Shown here: piece by piece, positions 46,979 through 58,062 of the stretch
Layout of the letters: each line of letters opens with the position of its first letter
Numbering within the stretch: position 1 is the stretch's first letter
Assembly (NCBI GenBank): GCA_002914845.1
Contig: JXTC01000524.1
Span: 66,925 to 130,924, forward strand
Origin: Trema orientale
Lineage: Eukaryota > Streptophyta > Magnoliopsida > Rosales > Cannabaceae
DNA length: 64,000 bases
Direction of reading: 5' to 3'
Translations under genes and position numbers: made by a program
The notes under the pieces: generated by a model
Told to the model about the DNA's origin: nothing
Databases searched by the model: none
Seen by the model: the letters and a program-made list of their open reading frames with translations, nothing else

Positions 46979-47762
46979 CAGGGGCAGAGGAAAGAGGGGC
47001 AAGTGAGGGCCACGACCCCCACTTAAATAACTTTTTTATTTTATTTTATATGAGAAATAAATTGAAGTTTCTATTTTGCCCCCTCTAAAATTTTTGTTCT
47101 TCCAATATTGCCCCCATAAAAGAAATGAATTGGCATAACTGTTCATTTAATTATTCATTAATTTTTATACTTTTTTATTTCAATTTTTCAAGTCATCATA
47201 TGTGGATTCTCAAAAAATAAATATAAAAATAACAAAAAAAAATCTGTATACGTGGAATACAAAAAGACTTCTTTCAGCTTTTTAAAATCAGCATATGCAG
47301 AATACATAAAGACTTCTTAGTCTTCTTATTCCCTCACACACAAAACTATATTCATCCTCTTAGTTTCCAATTCTAAACCTCCATAAAAAAGGGAAGTGAA
47401 GATTTAAAAAAAGAAAAAAATCGACTTATATAATTTCCAAGGTGCGTATCTTTCAGATTCTATAAAGTAAATCATTTGCTTGTCTATTTCTATTTTCTAT
47501 TTGTTTAAATGAAAATTTATTATATTGTTTTAGCTGTTGAAATATTATAGATCATTTTTTTCCCTTTTTTTTTCTCTTTATTTTGTTTTGATTGGATATT
47601 CGTTAGCTAGTACAATTTTTGTATTAATTGTTTCTTATTAGTTATTAGCTAATATATGATTCTAAATTCAACCGTAAAGAATAATTGTTCTTATTTTTTA
47701 TTCATTATAATTACCTTATTTTATTTTATTTTTCTTTTGAATGGTTAGAATTACCTTATTAG

Positions 47763-49253
47763 TGTTAGCCCAAGATTGACTACCCAAGAGAGGGTGAATT
47801 GAGTTTTAAAACTTTTTAAAAAACGTTTCCACTATGTAAAACCCTAGACTAGTATTTTGAAACTTTGAGGCTAAATCAACAATAATACCAAATAAAAAAC
47901 TGATATCAAGCAAATCAAGGACACTATATATCAAATACTCAATAAAATAGTTTGCAATAAAGTAAAGAGTGTAGGGATAGAAAAAATGCAAACTTAGTTT
48001 TTACGAGGTTTGACAAACACGACAGTTTGTCTACTTCCTCGGCCCTCGGCAACTTGCTTTGAGCTTTCCACTATCGGATCAAGGTTGTGGGCTTGACCGA
48101 CTTTTTTACAAAACGGAGTGAATTCTTCTTAGGCACACCTTAGCCTTTACAATAGTATTGACTCTGGTTCTATCACGCCTAACCTTGGATTGTTTTGAGT
48201 CCGGTGTCAACCTCACCTATATCGGGTTGTTTAGACAATGGTGCCAACCTCACCAACTCACGGGTTGTTTTGACTCCGGTGACAACCTCACCCACATCGA
48301 GTTGTTTAGACTTCGGTGGCAACCTCACCTATACACAGGTTGTTTATGACTCCGGTGCCAAACTTACCTCACACTCAAATGGTTTTACAATACAAGAGTG
48401 AACAATCTCAAAACCTCTCTTCACAAAGTAATGAATACAATTTTTGGCTTTGGAGATTTAAGAACAATGCACTATAAATGCTCTAAGATTGGCTTAATAT
48501 GATTTGAAACTTAAAGTAAAAGAGAACTTTTGCACTTAGAAACTGATTGGGAATCAATGTAGGTTCGTGTTCTCTTATTCTAAGTTATCAAACTTGGCGC
48601 TATTTAAAGATATCTTCAAAAACTAGCCGTTTTCGACTATTACTAGCTGTCGCCATTTTCGACTATCACTGGCTGTCTGCCAGAAAAGTGGTTGACCACT
48701 TTTACTAGCCGTTGGATTCTAACAGTGACGTTTAGCTCCAACGGTCAAATGGTTGTGCTATAGTGGTCGACCATTTTAGGATCAGAAACCATCGATTGGT
48801 TTCCTCGGTTTCTTTTTGGTCGATATTTTAAATCCCATTATTTTCTAAATATTTTTAGACTTTTTGAGAGAATTTTGGCTAGATTAAAAATGATATTTAT
48901 TTTCAAACTTCTAAAATAAAATAACCATTTTAACCTTAAGATAGTTTAAAAATTCATTTGAAAGTTTGAGCCAGTGCAAAGAGAATTTATGTGTAATAAA
49001 CTAAGTCAAAGACAAGACTAAGACATGAAATATACCCTATCTAGACACGGTCTTTTATCTTGATTATCCATCTTCAAGCTTGATTCTAATAGGTCCATAT
49101 GCATCCATCTTCAAGCTTGATTCCTTGATTAACTTGAGCTAGAGCTCTAATATCATTTCACTACATACTCAAGTTAAATTATTAGTACTAAAATCAAATA
49201 TTTGTTATCTTCAAAATAAGAGTGAATAAGATTGAAACCTTAATTTCTCAACA
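47763..49253 (-). repeat. Left LTR of the Copia element (3' LTR by transcription)
   Basis: 1,491 bp, TGTTAG...CTCAACA on the plus strand, so TGTTGAG...CTAACA in element orientation. It contains the 37-39-bp tandem array and two GTGGTYGACCA palindromes. It aligns along its full length with the right LTR. Confidence 0.9.
48160..48375. repeat. Tandem repeat in left LTR, about 5 units of 37-39 bp
   Basis: The unit is GACTCCGGTGNCAACCTCAC plus CTATATCGGGTTGTTT with variations. It gives overlapping repetitive open frames (48158-48349, 48195-48401) that are not genes. The same array is present in the right LTR at 53985-54175. Confidence 0.85.
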
Positions 49254-49267
49254 GTCTTTCCCTTTTT
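49254..49267 (-). other. Polypurine tract of the Copia element
   Basis: On the minus strand AAAAAGGGAAAGAC abuts the LTR start TGTTGAG, the expected site for plus-strand DNA priming. It confirms the element's orientation. Confidence 0.75.
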
Positions 49268-51890
49268 GATGATGACAAACATTGATTTATGAGATAAAAG
49301 AATATATGCAATAAGGATATGAAAATATGAAGTCTGATAAGTTTATGTTAATCCTTATCATATTTTAAGCTCCATCTCAAAATATATTTTACAAAGTAAA
49401 TGGGGCTTACTCCCCATTTTCAACTAAATTAAGCATCATAAGCATATTATGAGAAAATTAAGAATATGTGTGTGCTAAACAAAGTTCTCTCCATAAAATA
49501 TGTACACTCGTAAATAGATCTTTTTCTACTCATAATCATAAATCAACATATTTTTCCCCCCTTGACATCATTAAAAAGAAAAAAAATAATTTTCAAACTA
49601 GATATCTTGGAAAAAAAGAATCTTTCAAGATCTTTTCAAAATAAGTGTAATGTTAAAAAGATTTTCAAGAAAATATAATACATAAGAAAATTCACAATAG
49701 TTCTTAAAGATCTCTTTCATTTTCTTTATAAAAAAAAAAGGAATAAACTGAGTAAAGCATCCTTACCAAATCTTGATTGCTCCCCCTCAAAATATGCTTA
49801 GTAGAAAGAATTTAAACTCCCCCTTAAACTAATAAAGGGTAACATATTTTGAATAAATTTGCTCATAGATACCACTTGTTAAAAAAAAAAACTCATAGAT
49901 ATTACTTGTTAAAAGTACTCATAGATACTAATTGTATGCCACTTGTTAAAGATTTAGCTCATGGATACTAATTGTGGGGATAATAAATATTAGAAATAAA
50001 GACCAAAATAATACCAATGGATTTTCAAGCAATCAAAAATTAAAATACATTCTTCTCTCCATATTAGTTCACGATGTTACTCTCTCTATTTGAATTTATG
50101 ACAAAAGTTTATGAAAGAGTAATACACAAACAATTTTCTCCCATGTGAAATATAGTATGACAAGTTATGTAATAAGAAGATAAGGAGGAATCAAGAATTG
50201 AACAATCTTCAAAATAAGAACAACAATATCAAACAAAAGATTGAATAATATGATGACAAAGTGAAAACAAGAGCATTCTTTTTATTTTTGATAAAACTGT
50301 TTCTATTGATAATAAGTATGACAACTATATATTATATTCAAAATAGAGAAGTTGTAACAAATCAAGATCATGAAAGCTCTAGATCTTAATATTTCACTTG
50401 TTGAAAATATATTTATCTAAGTATAATCAATACAAAGTATAAGAGAAATTCAAATCATTTAAGCACAATAGTAAAATAATTTCTCTTTCTTTCTTACCAT
50501 CTAACAATGAAGAGAATATTACAATTCATGGAAAATTATAATGACGAATTTAGCACAATCAAATCATAAATATACTCCCCCTCAAAATATGAATCAATAT
50601 CAAAATATAAACAGCCTAATATAAACAGCCAAAGTAGGCAAAGATCAATCATATGAGAGATATCAATTATGAATACCAATTATTTTTGAAAAAATTTACC
50701 AATGTTTTAAATCAATGCACTTTCTTGTCCTCCTTTTGATATCATCAAAAAGTTGCAAAAATACGAATGATAAAATTGATACCAATTAACAAATGCAAAG
50801 TAAAAACATTAATAGGCAACCAATAATAAGTATCCAATCCAAACATGATATATTATACAAGGTTAAACAACCAATAAATATTTAGAAAAGATAAAGCATA
50901 ACAAAGCATGTCCTGAAAATTAATGAGAATCTTATATGTGATATTCATCAAAAATTTGTTCTCATAAAGACATAGGAAAAAAAAAATCACATACACATAT
51001 TCAAAAATGACAAAGTTACGCAATATAATCATTGAATTCAAGCAATATATCATTTTGAGCTCAATATATATCTAGATAAAATAATTCAACTAATTATGTA
51101 TGGTGTTTGGCATGTAAAAATTATCAAGCATTTGCACAAATAAAATAATTTGAGCAATATGTATTATGCAAGTAATTAGAATCATATATGAGCATTAATA
51201 TGTCAATCAAATTTAGACTTATAAATAATTCAAATAAAATTATTCATACCATCCTTCCAAAAGCTCTTCTTTTTTTTTTTTTTTTTTTTGTGTGTTGAGG
51301 TTGGACTTAATTATCATCTTTGATTTTTTATAAGATCCAATCATTCAAGCTTCATTCCATACCTACAACTATATTATCTATGCTTTTCTCCTTGAAGGAG
51401 CTATTAGTTTTATCAAATATCACATGCATAGATTTATCTACTACCACTATCTTTTGTTGAAAAACTCTCTTTATTCATTATTAGTAGTAGAGTAACTAGA
51501 AAAAGTTCCAATAATGGATTTTGAATCAAAATTTTCATGTTGTCTTTGATGTTTTTTTTTTTTTTTAAAAAAAAAAAAAAGAATTTGCATCCAAAGACTC
51601 TAAAATAACCAATACTGGAATTTTGATTATTTCAAAACTCATAATGATATTTTATTCAAAATAAGTTTAAACAACACTCGATTTAAAACATAACAAATAG
51701 TGTTGACAACTTTGGCCTAAAAGTATTTTAGTAAAACATTTGCTTTTGACGTAGTCACGGCCATTTTGAAACCAATAAAAAAAATTATGTAAATCTTTTT
51801 GAAAAATTATTAACTAACATAATATATATTTTTTTTAAAGATATAAACTCATTTGTTCAAAATTTCAAATTGAACATTTAAAAAGTAAAA
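49268..51890. other. Non-coding internal region of the Copia element
   Basis: 2.6 kb of AT-rich DNA where integrase, RT and RNase H would be expected. I could not read a single pol core motif on either strand. A small repeated phrase (CATAGATAYTACTTGTTAAA) recurs at 49867-49975. Short open frames such as 50853-51053 have no domain. Confidence 0.7.
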
Positions 51891-52080
51891 AAAAAAAACT
51901 CAATAACTCTAATAACATAGTTGACAAAAATTAAGTATATTTCTAGCAAGACATTCTCAAAGATAGGTAAAGAATTGTTACCGATATTATTTATGCCAAT
52001 GATCTTACTTTTCGTATTGTCTCCAAAAAATGAAATATCCACCATCATTTCTTTGTGAAAATTCAAAGCTTGGTGAGGTC
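51891..52080 (-). pseudogene. Copia pre-integrase fragment
   Basis: Minus-strand reading VDISFFGDNTKSKIIGINNI then GNNSLPIFENVLLE matches the block F-G-D-N-x-K-G-K-I-I-G-x-G-x-I-G-N...I-E-N-V-L-L-V that precedes the GAG-pre-integrase domain. It then loses frame, and the rest of pol is missing. Confidence 0.65.
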
Positions 52081-52199
52081 ATAGGTCAAGTACTTGGAGC
52101 AATCACTTTCTAATTTGTTCCTACAATAAAGATTCAAATTTTGGTTTTTGGTACCCACATGACTTTGGGTCCTTGGGGGTTAGTTCTAGATTTTTTTGG

Positions 52200-53512
52200 C
52201 ACCCAAGCTAGTTTTCCACCAAAATTTGCATTTTTCTTCACAAAGCATGAAAAACTAGTATGTCCATCTTGATTGCAATAAGTACAAGTGTGCTTGGTAT
52301 CACTAGTACTAGCTTTCGCAAAATAGTTTTTGAGGTATTTTTATTTTATAGAATATTTGTACCCAATACCTCCTTTGTCAAAAACACATTTTTGTCCACC
52401 AAGCATCATATTGAAATTTTTCTTTCTATTTGTAAATTTGTGGACAATTTTAGTCAAGTAAAAAATCTTACCATTTAAGGAAGTATTTTCTTTTGACAAA
52501 ATATCACAATTACTACAAAATAATTTCACTTCTTTTTCTTTAGTAAACTCTTCAATCATTTTTTACAAACTAAGAATTTCCTTTTTGAGAGCATTGTTCT
52601 TGAAAATGAGTTTTTCATATTTTTTGTGCAAATCATTGAAATCACTCAATAAATTTTCATATGACAAATCACAATTACTATCAACGTCACTACTATCATC
52701 ACTATCATTATTGGAGTCAAGAGATTTTACCTCATCCTCAATTGCTATGAAGCACATGTTGTCACCTTGAACTTCTTCATTTAATTCATCGTTTTTATTA
52801 TCAACATATGTAGCCTTTGTTTGTTTTTCTTCTTGCCCATTTTGATTTTTATTCTCAATCACCATGATTTCACGATAAATAAAAAATTTGATGAGTTCTT
52901 CTAGAGCAACATTGGTGACATCTTTCTCTTCTTGGATAGCAACCATCTCCTTTTGATATGCTTTTGCTAAGGTTTTTAGAACCTTTTGGAGTGTTTCGGT
53001 ATTGCTATGAGTTTTTCCAAGAGCATGAAGATTATTAGTGATGTTAGTAAATCTCATAATCATTTGAGTAATAGATTCATCACTTTTCATTTCAAATAAC
53101 TCATATTCATGCACAAGCATACTAATTTTACTTTCTTTAATTTGACTTGTGTTTTCATATGAGCTTTCAAGTATTTTCCACATTTCATGTGTACTAGAAA
53201 CCATTTGTATATTATTAAAAATATTTATATCTATATTACAAAACAAACATTTTAAAGCATATCTATTCCAGAAAACATAATTTTGTCAAAATCATCCTAT
53301 TCATCTAATTCTTTTTCAACGAGTTTATCATTAATTAATTTTCTAGGAATATATGGACCTTGAACAATAATATTCAATAAATCATTACCCATAAATTTAA
53401 GAAATTTAAGCATTTTGATTTTCTAAATATTGTAGTCAATACCATTGAAAAATGATAGTCTAGTTGAAAACCCCGCATTTTGAAGATTTTGAAAATTATT
53501 TGGGTTAGCCAT
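52200..53512 (-). pseudogene. Copia gag (UBN2-type) with zinc knuckle, interrupted
   Basis: Starts at an ATG at 53512 (MANPNNFQNLQNAGFS), 38 bp downstream of the primer-binding site. TAG replaces Trp codons in YNI-stop-KIKMLKFLKF and ELDE-stop-DDFDK. An open stretch at 53246-52563 reads STHEMWKILESSYENTSQIK, ESKISMLVHEYELFEMKSDE, then KVLKTLAKAYQKEMVAIQEE, an acidic Asp/Ser linker and a coiled coil. Next come KNFNMMLGGQKCVFDKGGIG and the CCHC knuckle CTYCNQDGHTSFSC near 52250. The order matches long plant Copia Gag proteins. Confidence 0.85.
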
Positions 53513-53548
53513 CTCAAGACGGTTAAGTCTTTAAAATTTGAGCACCAA

Positions 53549-53560
53549 GCTCTGATACCA
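53549..53560 (-). other. Primer-binding site of the Copia element
   Basis: GCTCTGATACCA on the plus strand is TGGTATCAGAGC on the minus strand. This is the exact complement type for initiator tRNA-Met used by plant LTR elements, 2 bp from the LTR edge. Confidence 0.92.
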
Positions 53561-53562
53561 AT

Positions 53563-55067
53563 TGTTAGCTCAAGGTTGACTACTCAAGAGGGGAGGTGAA
53601 TTGGGTTTTAAAAATTTTTAAAAATCTTTTCCACTATTTAAAACCATAGACTACTATTTTGGAACTTTGAGGCTAAATCAACAATAATACCAAATATATG
53701 ACACTGATATCAAGCAAATCAAGCACATTATAAATCAAACACTCAATAAAATAGTTTGCAATAAAGAAAAGAGTGTAGGGATAGAGAAAATGCAAACTCG
53801 ATTTTTACGAAATTTGATAAATACGACGGTTTGCCTACATTCCCGACCCTCGGCAATTTGCTTTGTGCTTTCTACTATCGGATCAAAATTGGGCTTGACC
53901 GACCTTTTTACAAATAGAATGAATTCTTCTTAGGCACACCCTAGCCTTTACAATAGTCTTGACTCCGGCTCTATCATGCCTAACCTCGGATTGTTTTGAC
54001 TCTGGTGTCAACTTCACCTATATCAGGTTTTTTAGACAATGGTGCCAACCCCACTAACTCACAGGTTGTTTTGACTCTGGTGACAACCTCACCTACATCG
54101 GGTTGTTTAGACTCCAGTGGTAACCTCACCTATATACGGGTTGTTTATGACTCCGGTGCCAACCTCACCTCACACTCAAATGGTTTTACAATACAAGATT
54201 GAACAGACTCAAAACCTCTCCTCACAAAGTAATGAATACAATTTTTGGCTTAGGAGATTTGAGAACAATGCACCATAAATGCTCTACAAATGGCTCAATA
54301 TGATTTGAAAGTTAAAGTAAAGTAAAAGAGAGCTTTTGCATTTAGAAACTGATTGGGAATCAATGTAGGTTCGTGTTTTCTTGTTTTAAGTTGTCAAACT
54401 TAGCTCTATTTATAGATATCTTAAAAAACTAGCCATTTTCGACCGTTACTGGCTGTCTGCCAGAAAAGTGGTCGACCATTTTTACTAGCCATTGGATTTT
54501 GATAGTGACGATTAGCTCTAATGGTCAAATGGTCGTGCTATAGTGGTCGACCACTTTTAGGACCAGAAACCACCGATTAGTTTCCTTGGTTCCTTTTTGG
54601 CCGATATTTTAAATTCTATTATTTTCCAAATATTTTTATCACTAAAAATAAACTTTTTGAGGGAATTTTTGCCAGATTAAAAATAATATTTATTTTCAAA
54701 CTTCTAAAATAAAATAACTATTTTAACCTTAAGATAGTTTGAAAATTATTTTGAAAATATTTAAAAATTCTTTTGAAAGTTTGAGCCAATGCAAAGAGAA
54801 TTTATCTGCAATGAACTAAATCAAATACAAGACTAAGACATGAAATATACCCTATCTAGACACGGTCTTGTATCTTGATTGTCCATCTTCAAGCTTGATT
54901 CTAATAGGTCCATATGCATCCATCTTCAAGCTTGATTCCTTGATTAACTTGAGCTAGAACTCTAATACCATTTCACTACATACTCAAGTTAAATCATTAG
55001 TACTAACTCAAATGTTTGTTATCTTCAAAATAAGAGTGAATAAGATTGAAACCTTAATTTCTCAAAA
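53563..55067 (-). repeat. Right LTR of the Copia element (5' LTR by transcription)
   Basis: 1,505 bp. It holds the tandem array at 53985-54175 and GTGGTCGACCA palindromes at about 54468 and 54543. The terminal CA...TG has one substitution at the outer end (CTCAAAA instead of CTCAACA). It differs from the left LTR by scattered substitutions and small indels. Confidence 0.9.
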
Positions 55068-55071
55068 TTAA

Positions 55072-55771
55072 TTATTACCCAATTTTTTTTTTACTTTTTT
55101 AAATCAATGTAGATTGTGGGAAAGGATATTGTTATATACATCTTTTTTAGAATTTAATTTTTCCAATATTAAGTCCAAAAGGTATATATTAATGTATTAT
55201 GATACTGTGATTACGTTATAAAGCTATTAAATTAAGGACTATATAATTATATGTATATATATGATGATCTTAAAGTGTCCTGCTTCTCGCTATGTTAGAC
55301 AAGTGAAAGAGAAAAACGTCTCAACAATTCTTTTTCCTAGAAAATACATCCCATAAATATATAATTGAAGAATCTAATATTTAGTCAGCTAAAAGCACAT
55401 AAAGTTTTGCAATTTTACCATTAAATTCTGAGAAAGAATATACATGTGCATAAGCAATTATAACAATAATAAGTTCGAATATATTTATACATCACTTGCA
55501 ACTGAATTAATCGATGCGATTAATATTTGACATCAAATAGATAAGATTATAAATAATTTTAATCATCAATTGAAAAATTAAGATACATTGAGATTTTTCT
55601 GTATTTTGTTACATATATATATATTTATATCCAATCCATAGTTTTAAATTTTAAAAGAAAAAAGAAGTCACCCTTATAATATATAAAATTTCTCTTATAC
55701 TGCAGTATATATATTAGAAATTTTTTCATTTTCCTAACTGTTTGTTTGTTGACTATTAAAAAATAACAGAT
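55072..55771. other. 5' non-coding part of hAT copy C (continuation)
   Basis: Continues copy C's left arm interrupted at 47762 and matches the reverse complement of 59507-60260 in copy D. AT-rich; may hold the transposon promoter. No separate gene. Confidence 0.75.
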
Positions 55772-56187
55772 ATGTAGAAATATTTCAAAAGAAAGTTAGA
55801 GTCACCATTCCTTACTGAAAAAAATGAGGATGGCGCATAGAAATCAACCTTACAAAACTTCTTACTGATCCAGTATTGAGAACTCCAATTTTAGATTATC
55901 ATCATAATGTTTGAGATCAAATAAGAAGACCCTACATGCAAAACGGTCCTTGTCAGCCTCAAAATCATACTTTTCCATATAGACAATTTAGAAAGCAATC
56001 AAGATGATTCTACTCGGAATGGTTTATGGAATATCCAAATTGGTTGGAATATAGCATAGAACAAGATGTCGCATTTTGTTCGTGTTGCTATCTTTTTAAA
56101 TCAAATGTGGGGGAATAAGGAGGAGGTGATTTTTTCATTGGTGAAGGATTTTCAAATTGGAAAAAGAAAGACAGACTTCAACTTCAT
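55772..56187 (+). pseudogene. hAT transposase N-terminal piece (copy C)
   Basis: Starts ATG-TAG-KYFKRKLESPF and, with several stops and shifts, reads LRTPILDYHHNV, MEYPNWLEYSIEQDVAFCSC, CYLFKSNVGE, GGGDFFIGEGFSNWKKKDRL and QLH. These are the TTF-type zinc-finger domain blocks of this plant hAT family (C-x-C-C-Y-L-F). At 56187 the sequence jumps to the opposite strand of a downstream part of the gene. Confidence 0.8.
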
Positions 56188-57655
56188 CAAGCGCCATAAG
56201 CTCTACTGCAGAAAATTTTTTTGCATAGTACTTGGCAAGCTGAATTTACTTCTGCTTATAAAAAGCAGATAATAAAGCATCAGAACATAAGCATGCTACA
56301 CAAAGTAGCAACTCGGTGTTTATCTCAGAGAAGCGATCAATTAACTCTTGTAGTTGCATATCAATGACACAGTAAAATAGCTCAACATGGAAATAATGCA
56401 AATTTGTGACAACTTGAGCTTTGCATCGTGACCTCTCTCGAGCTATATAGTTTTCATCCATGTTGGGAACATCAATGTTGTGTTTTCCACAAGAGGAAGA
56501 GACCTCATCCAAAAGAGAATCCCACCCGGTCTCTCTTATTACTTGTAGATGTTCTTTAAAAATTTTCACTAAAACCATAATATTTACAATATCTTGATCA
56601 TTTCTCTATAATTTCTTTGACAATTTATTTGTAATTCCTAATATGGTCCTCATCAAATGTAGACAGAATATAAAATCAAATGATAGCATAATGTCCAATA
56701 AATTATTTGCTTCACATCTCTGTTTAGAGTTAGATCCATCATCAACAAATTACTTCAAGGACTTCAATGGTTGATGGGAACATGATAATCAAGTTAACTA
56801 AAGTAACGTAATGTGAGCTCTAATGTGTATCTCCAGAATGCTTGAGAGAGGTTTATTGATTCAGACTTTGTCCACTTGATAACTCACCACTTACAAGTGC
56901 TTCAGTAACTATGGTAGCTTGTTTATCTTTAAGAATATCACGATGTTTAGATGATACTCCAATAACATTCACCACGGAAGAAACTAAGCTAAATAGTGAT
57001 GCAACTTGAATATGTTGTTTTGCCACAACTACAAGAGCCAATTGAAGTTGATGAGCAAAACAGTGAATGTAAAAGGCACATGAGTTTTCCATCGAAATAA
57101 GTATTTAAGAATATTAAACTCGCCTTGCATAGTATTAGCTCCATCATAACCTTATCCTCATAATCTAGATATGCTCAACCCATTTCTTGAATATAATCTA
57201 TCAATTGTAGCCTTGAGTGAGTGAGCTGTGGTACTAGTAACATGCTCAATACCTATAAAGCGTTCAATCACATAACCATTTTTATCCACATAACGCAAAA
57301 CAATAGCCATTTGTTCCTTCGTTGAGATGACATGAGATTCATAAGCTAAAATAGAAAACATTGAATCTCCAGTATCTTTAATAATAACATGGATAATTTC
57401 CTCCACTGCAACTTTTACAATATCCTTTTGAACATTAGGGAACGTTAATTTATTATTTCAAGAGCATTTCTTAATGTAGCACCTTTAATTTCATCATTAT
57501 GACTAGCTAGAAATTTTAATAGCTCAAGAAAGTTAGCTTGACTACTTGAATCTCTTGATTCATCATGACCACAAAATGCATGCCCTTGAAGTAAAAGAAA
57601 TCGAGCGCAAGCAACTTATGATGCACTTAACTGAATTCGGTAGTCATTCTGAGCT
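56188..57655 (-). pseudogene. hAT transposase central piece, inverted within copy C
   Basis: In minus orientation it reads, from 57655 down: QNDYRIQLSAS, GHAFCGHDESRDSSS, LASHNDEIKG, IIKDTGDSMFSILAYESHVI, VLRYVDKNGYVIERFIGIEH, AFYIHCFAHQLQLALVVVAK and KHNIDVPNMDENYIARERSR, ending AYKQ-like LLSAFYKQK. This is the DUF4371/RNase H-fold core that should be on the plus strand between the two flanking pieces. Short pieces next to both junctions are missing. Confidence 0.85.
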
Positions 57656-57932
57656 TAGTGGTCTTTTGAAAAGGATGGTTGAGATAAGAAAAGACAAAGT
57701 ATACCCACTAGTTTATAGATTATTGACTTTGGCACCAATATTTCTGGTTGCTAGTGCCACTATAGAGAGAGTATTTTCTGACATGAATATAGTAAAGAAT
57801 CGATTATGCAATCAAATAAGAGATGAATGGATGAATTATAATTTGGTTGTGTACATTGAAAAAAAAAATTGTCATGGTATTAACAATAAGGCTATTATGC
57901 AGCGCTTCCAAAATCGTCGAGGTCATTTGTAA
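57656..57932 (+). pseudogene. hAT transposase C-terminal dimerisation piece (copy C)
   Basis: Reads SGLLKRMVEIRKDKVYPLVY, RLLTLAPIFLVASATIERVF, SDMNIVKNRLCNQIRDEWMN, YNLVVYIEKK and ends QNRRGHL at a TAA (57930-57932). It is intact relative to copy D. The upstream part of the plus-strand frame from 57546 is antisense to the inverted piece and is not native protein. Confidence 0.87.
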
Positions 57933-58054
57933 TGTACTTTATTATGGTTTCTTTGGAATATTATTATGCAATTTCAGATACTTTTTGTGTGATTATTATC
58001 TATGAAAAATTTATCTTTTGCCCCTGCTATAAAGAAGTTCTGGCTCTGCCACTG

Positions 58055-58062
58055 TCCATCAT
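58055..58062. repeat. Target site duplication of hAT copy C, right
   Basis: TCCATCAT, identical to 46971-46978. The copy D gene resumes directly after it. Confidence 0.93.

Larger units (their letters stand above)
47763..55067 (-). mobile_element. Copia LTR retrotransposon, pol-deleted, minus orientation
   Basis: Two LTRs in direct repeat (47763-49253 and 53563-55067) bound 4.3 kb of internal DNA. On the minus strand the order is LTR, primer-binding site TGGTATCAGAGC, gag, zinc knuckle, pre-integrase fragment, non-coding DNA, polypurine tract, LTR. The target was hAT copy C: flanks read ATTAG on the left and (A)TTAA on the right. The uninterrupted sequence in copy D (ACCTTATTAGTTATTACCC, reversed) confirms the insertion point. 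Integrase core, RT and RNase H are absent, so it depended on another element to move. Confidence 0.92.
46979..58054 (+). mobile_element. hAT transposon copy C (plus orientation), host to a Copia insertion
   Basis: Starts CAGGGGCAGAGGAAAGAGGG and ends GAGCCAG-type inverted terminus (GGCTCTGCCACTG at 58054). A perfect 8-bp target duplication lies within the copy D transposase gene. Without the Copia element its own length is about 3.77 kb, close to copy D's. Its first 2 kb (46979-47762 plus 55072-56187) are the reverse complement of 59100-61036 in copy D. The transposase gene is split into an N-terminal plus-strand piece, a central piece inverted onto the minus strand, and a C-terminal plus-strand piece. 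Confidence 0.92.

Noticed and set aside
48158..48401. Overlapping ORFs in the Copia LTR (and counterpart at 53996-54202)
   Set aside because: Products of the 37-39-bp LTR tandem repeat whose period keeps frames open.
57546..57655. N-terminal 36 codons of the plus-strand hAT frame 57546-57932 as native protein
   Set aside because: This part is antisense to the inverted core. The true homology starts at SGLLKRMVE near 57656.
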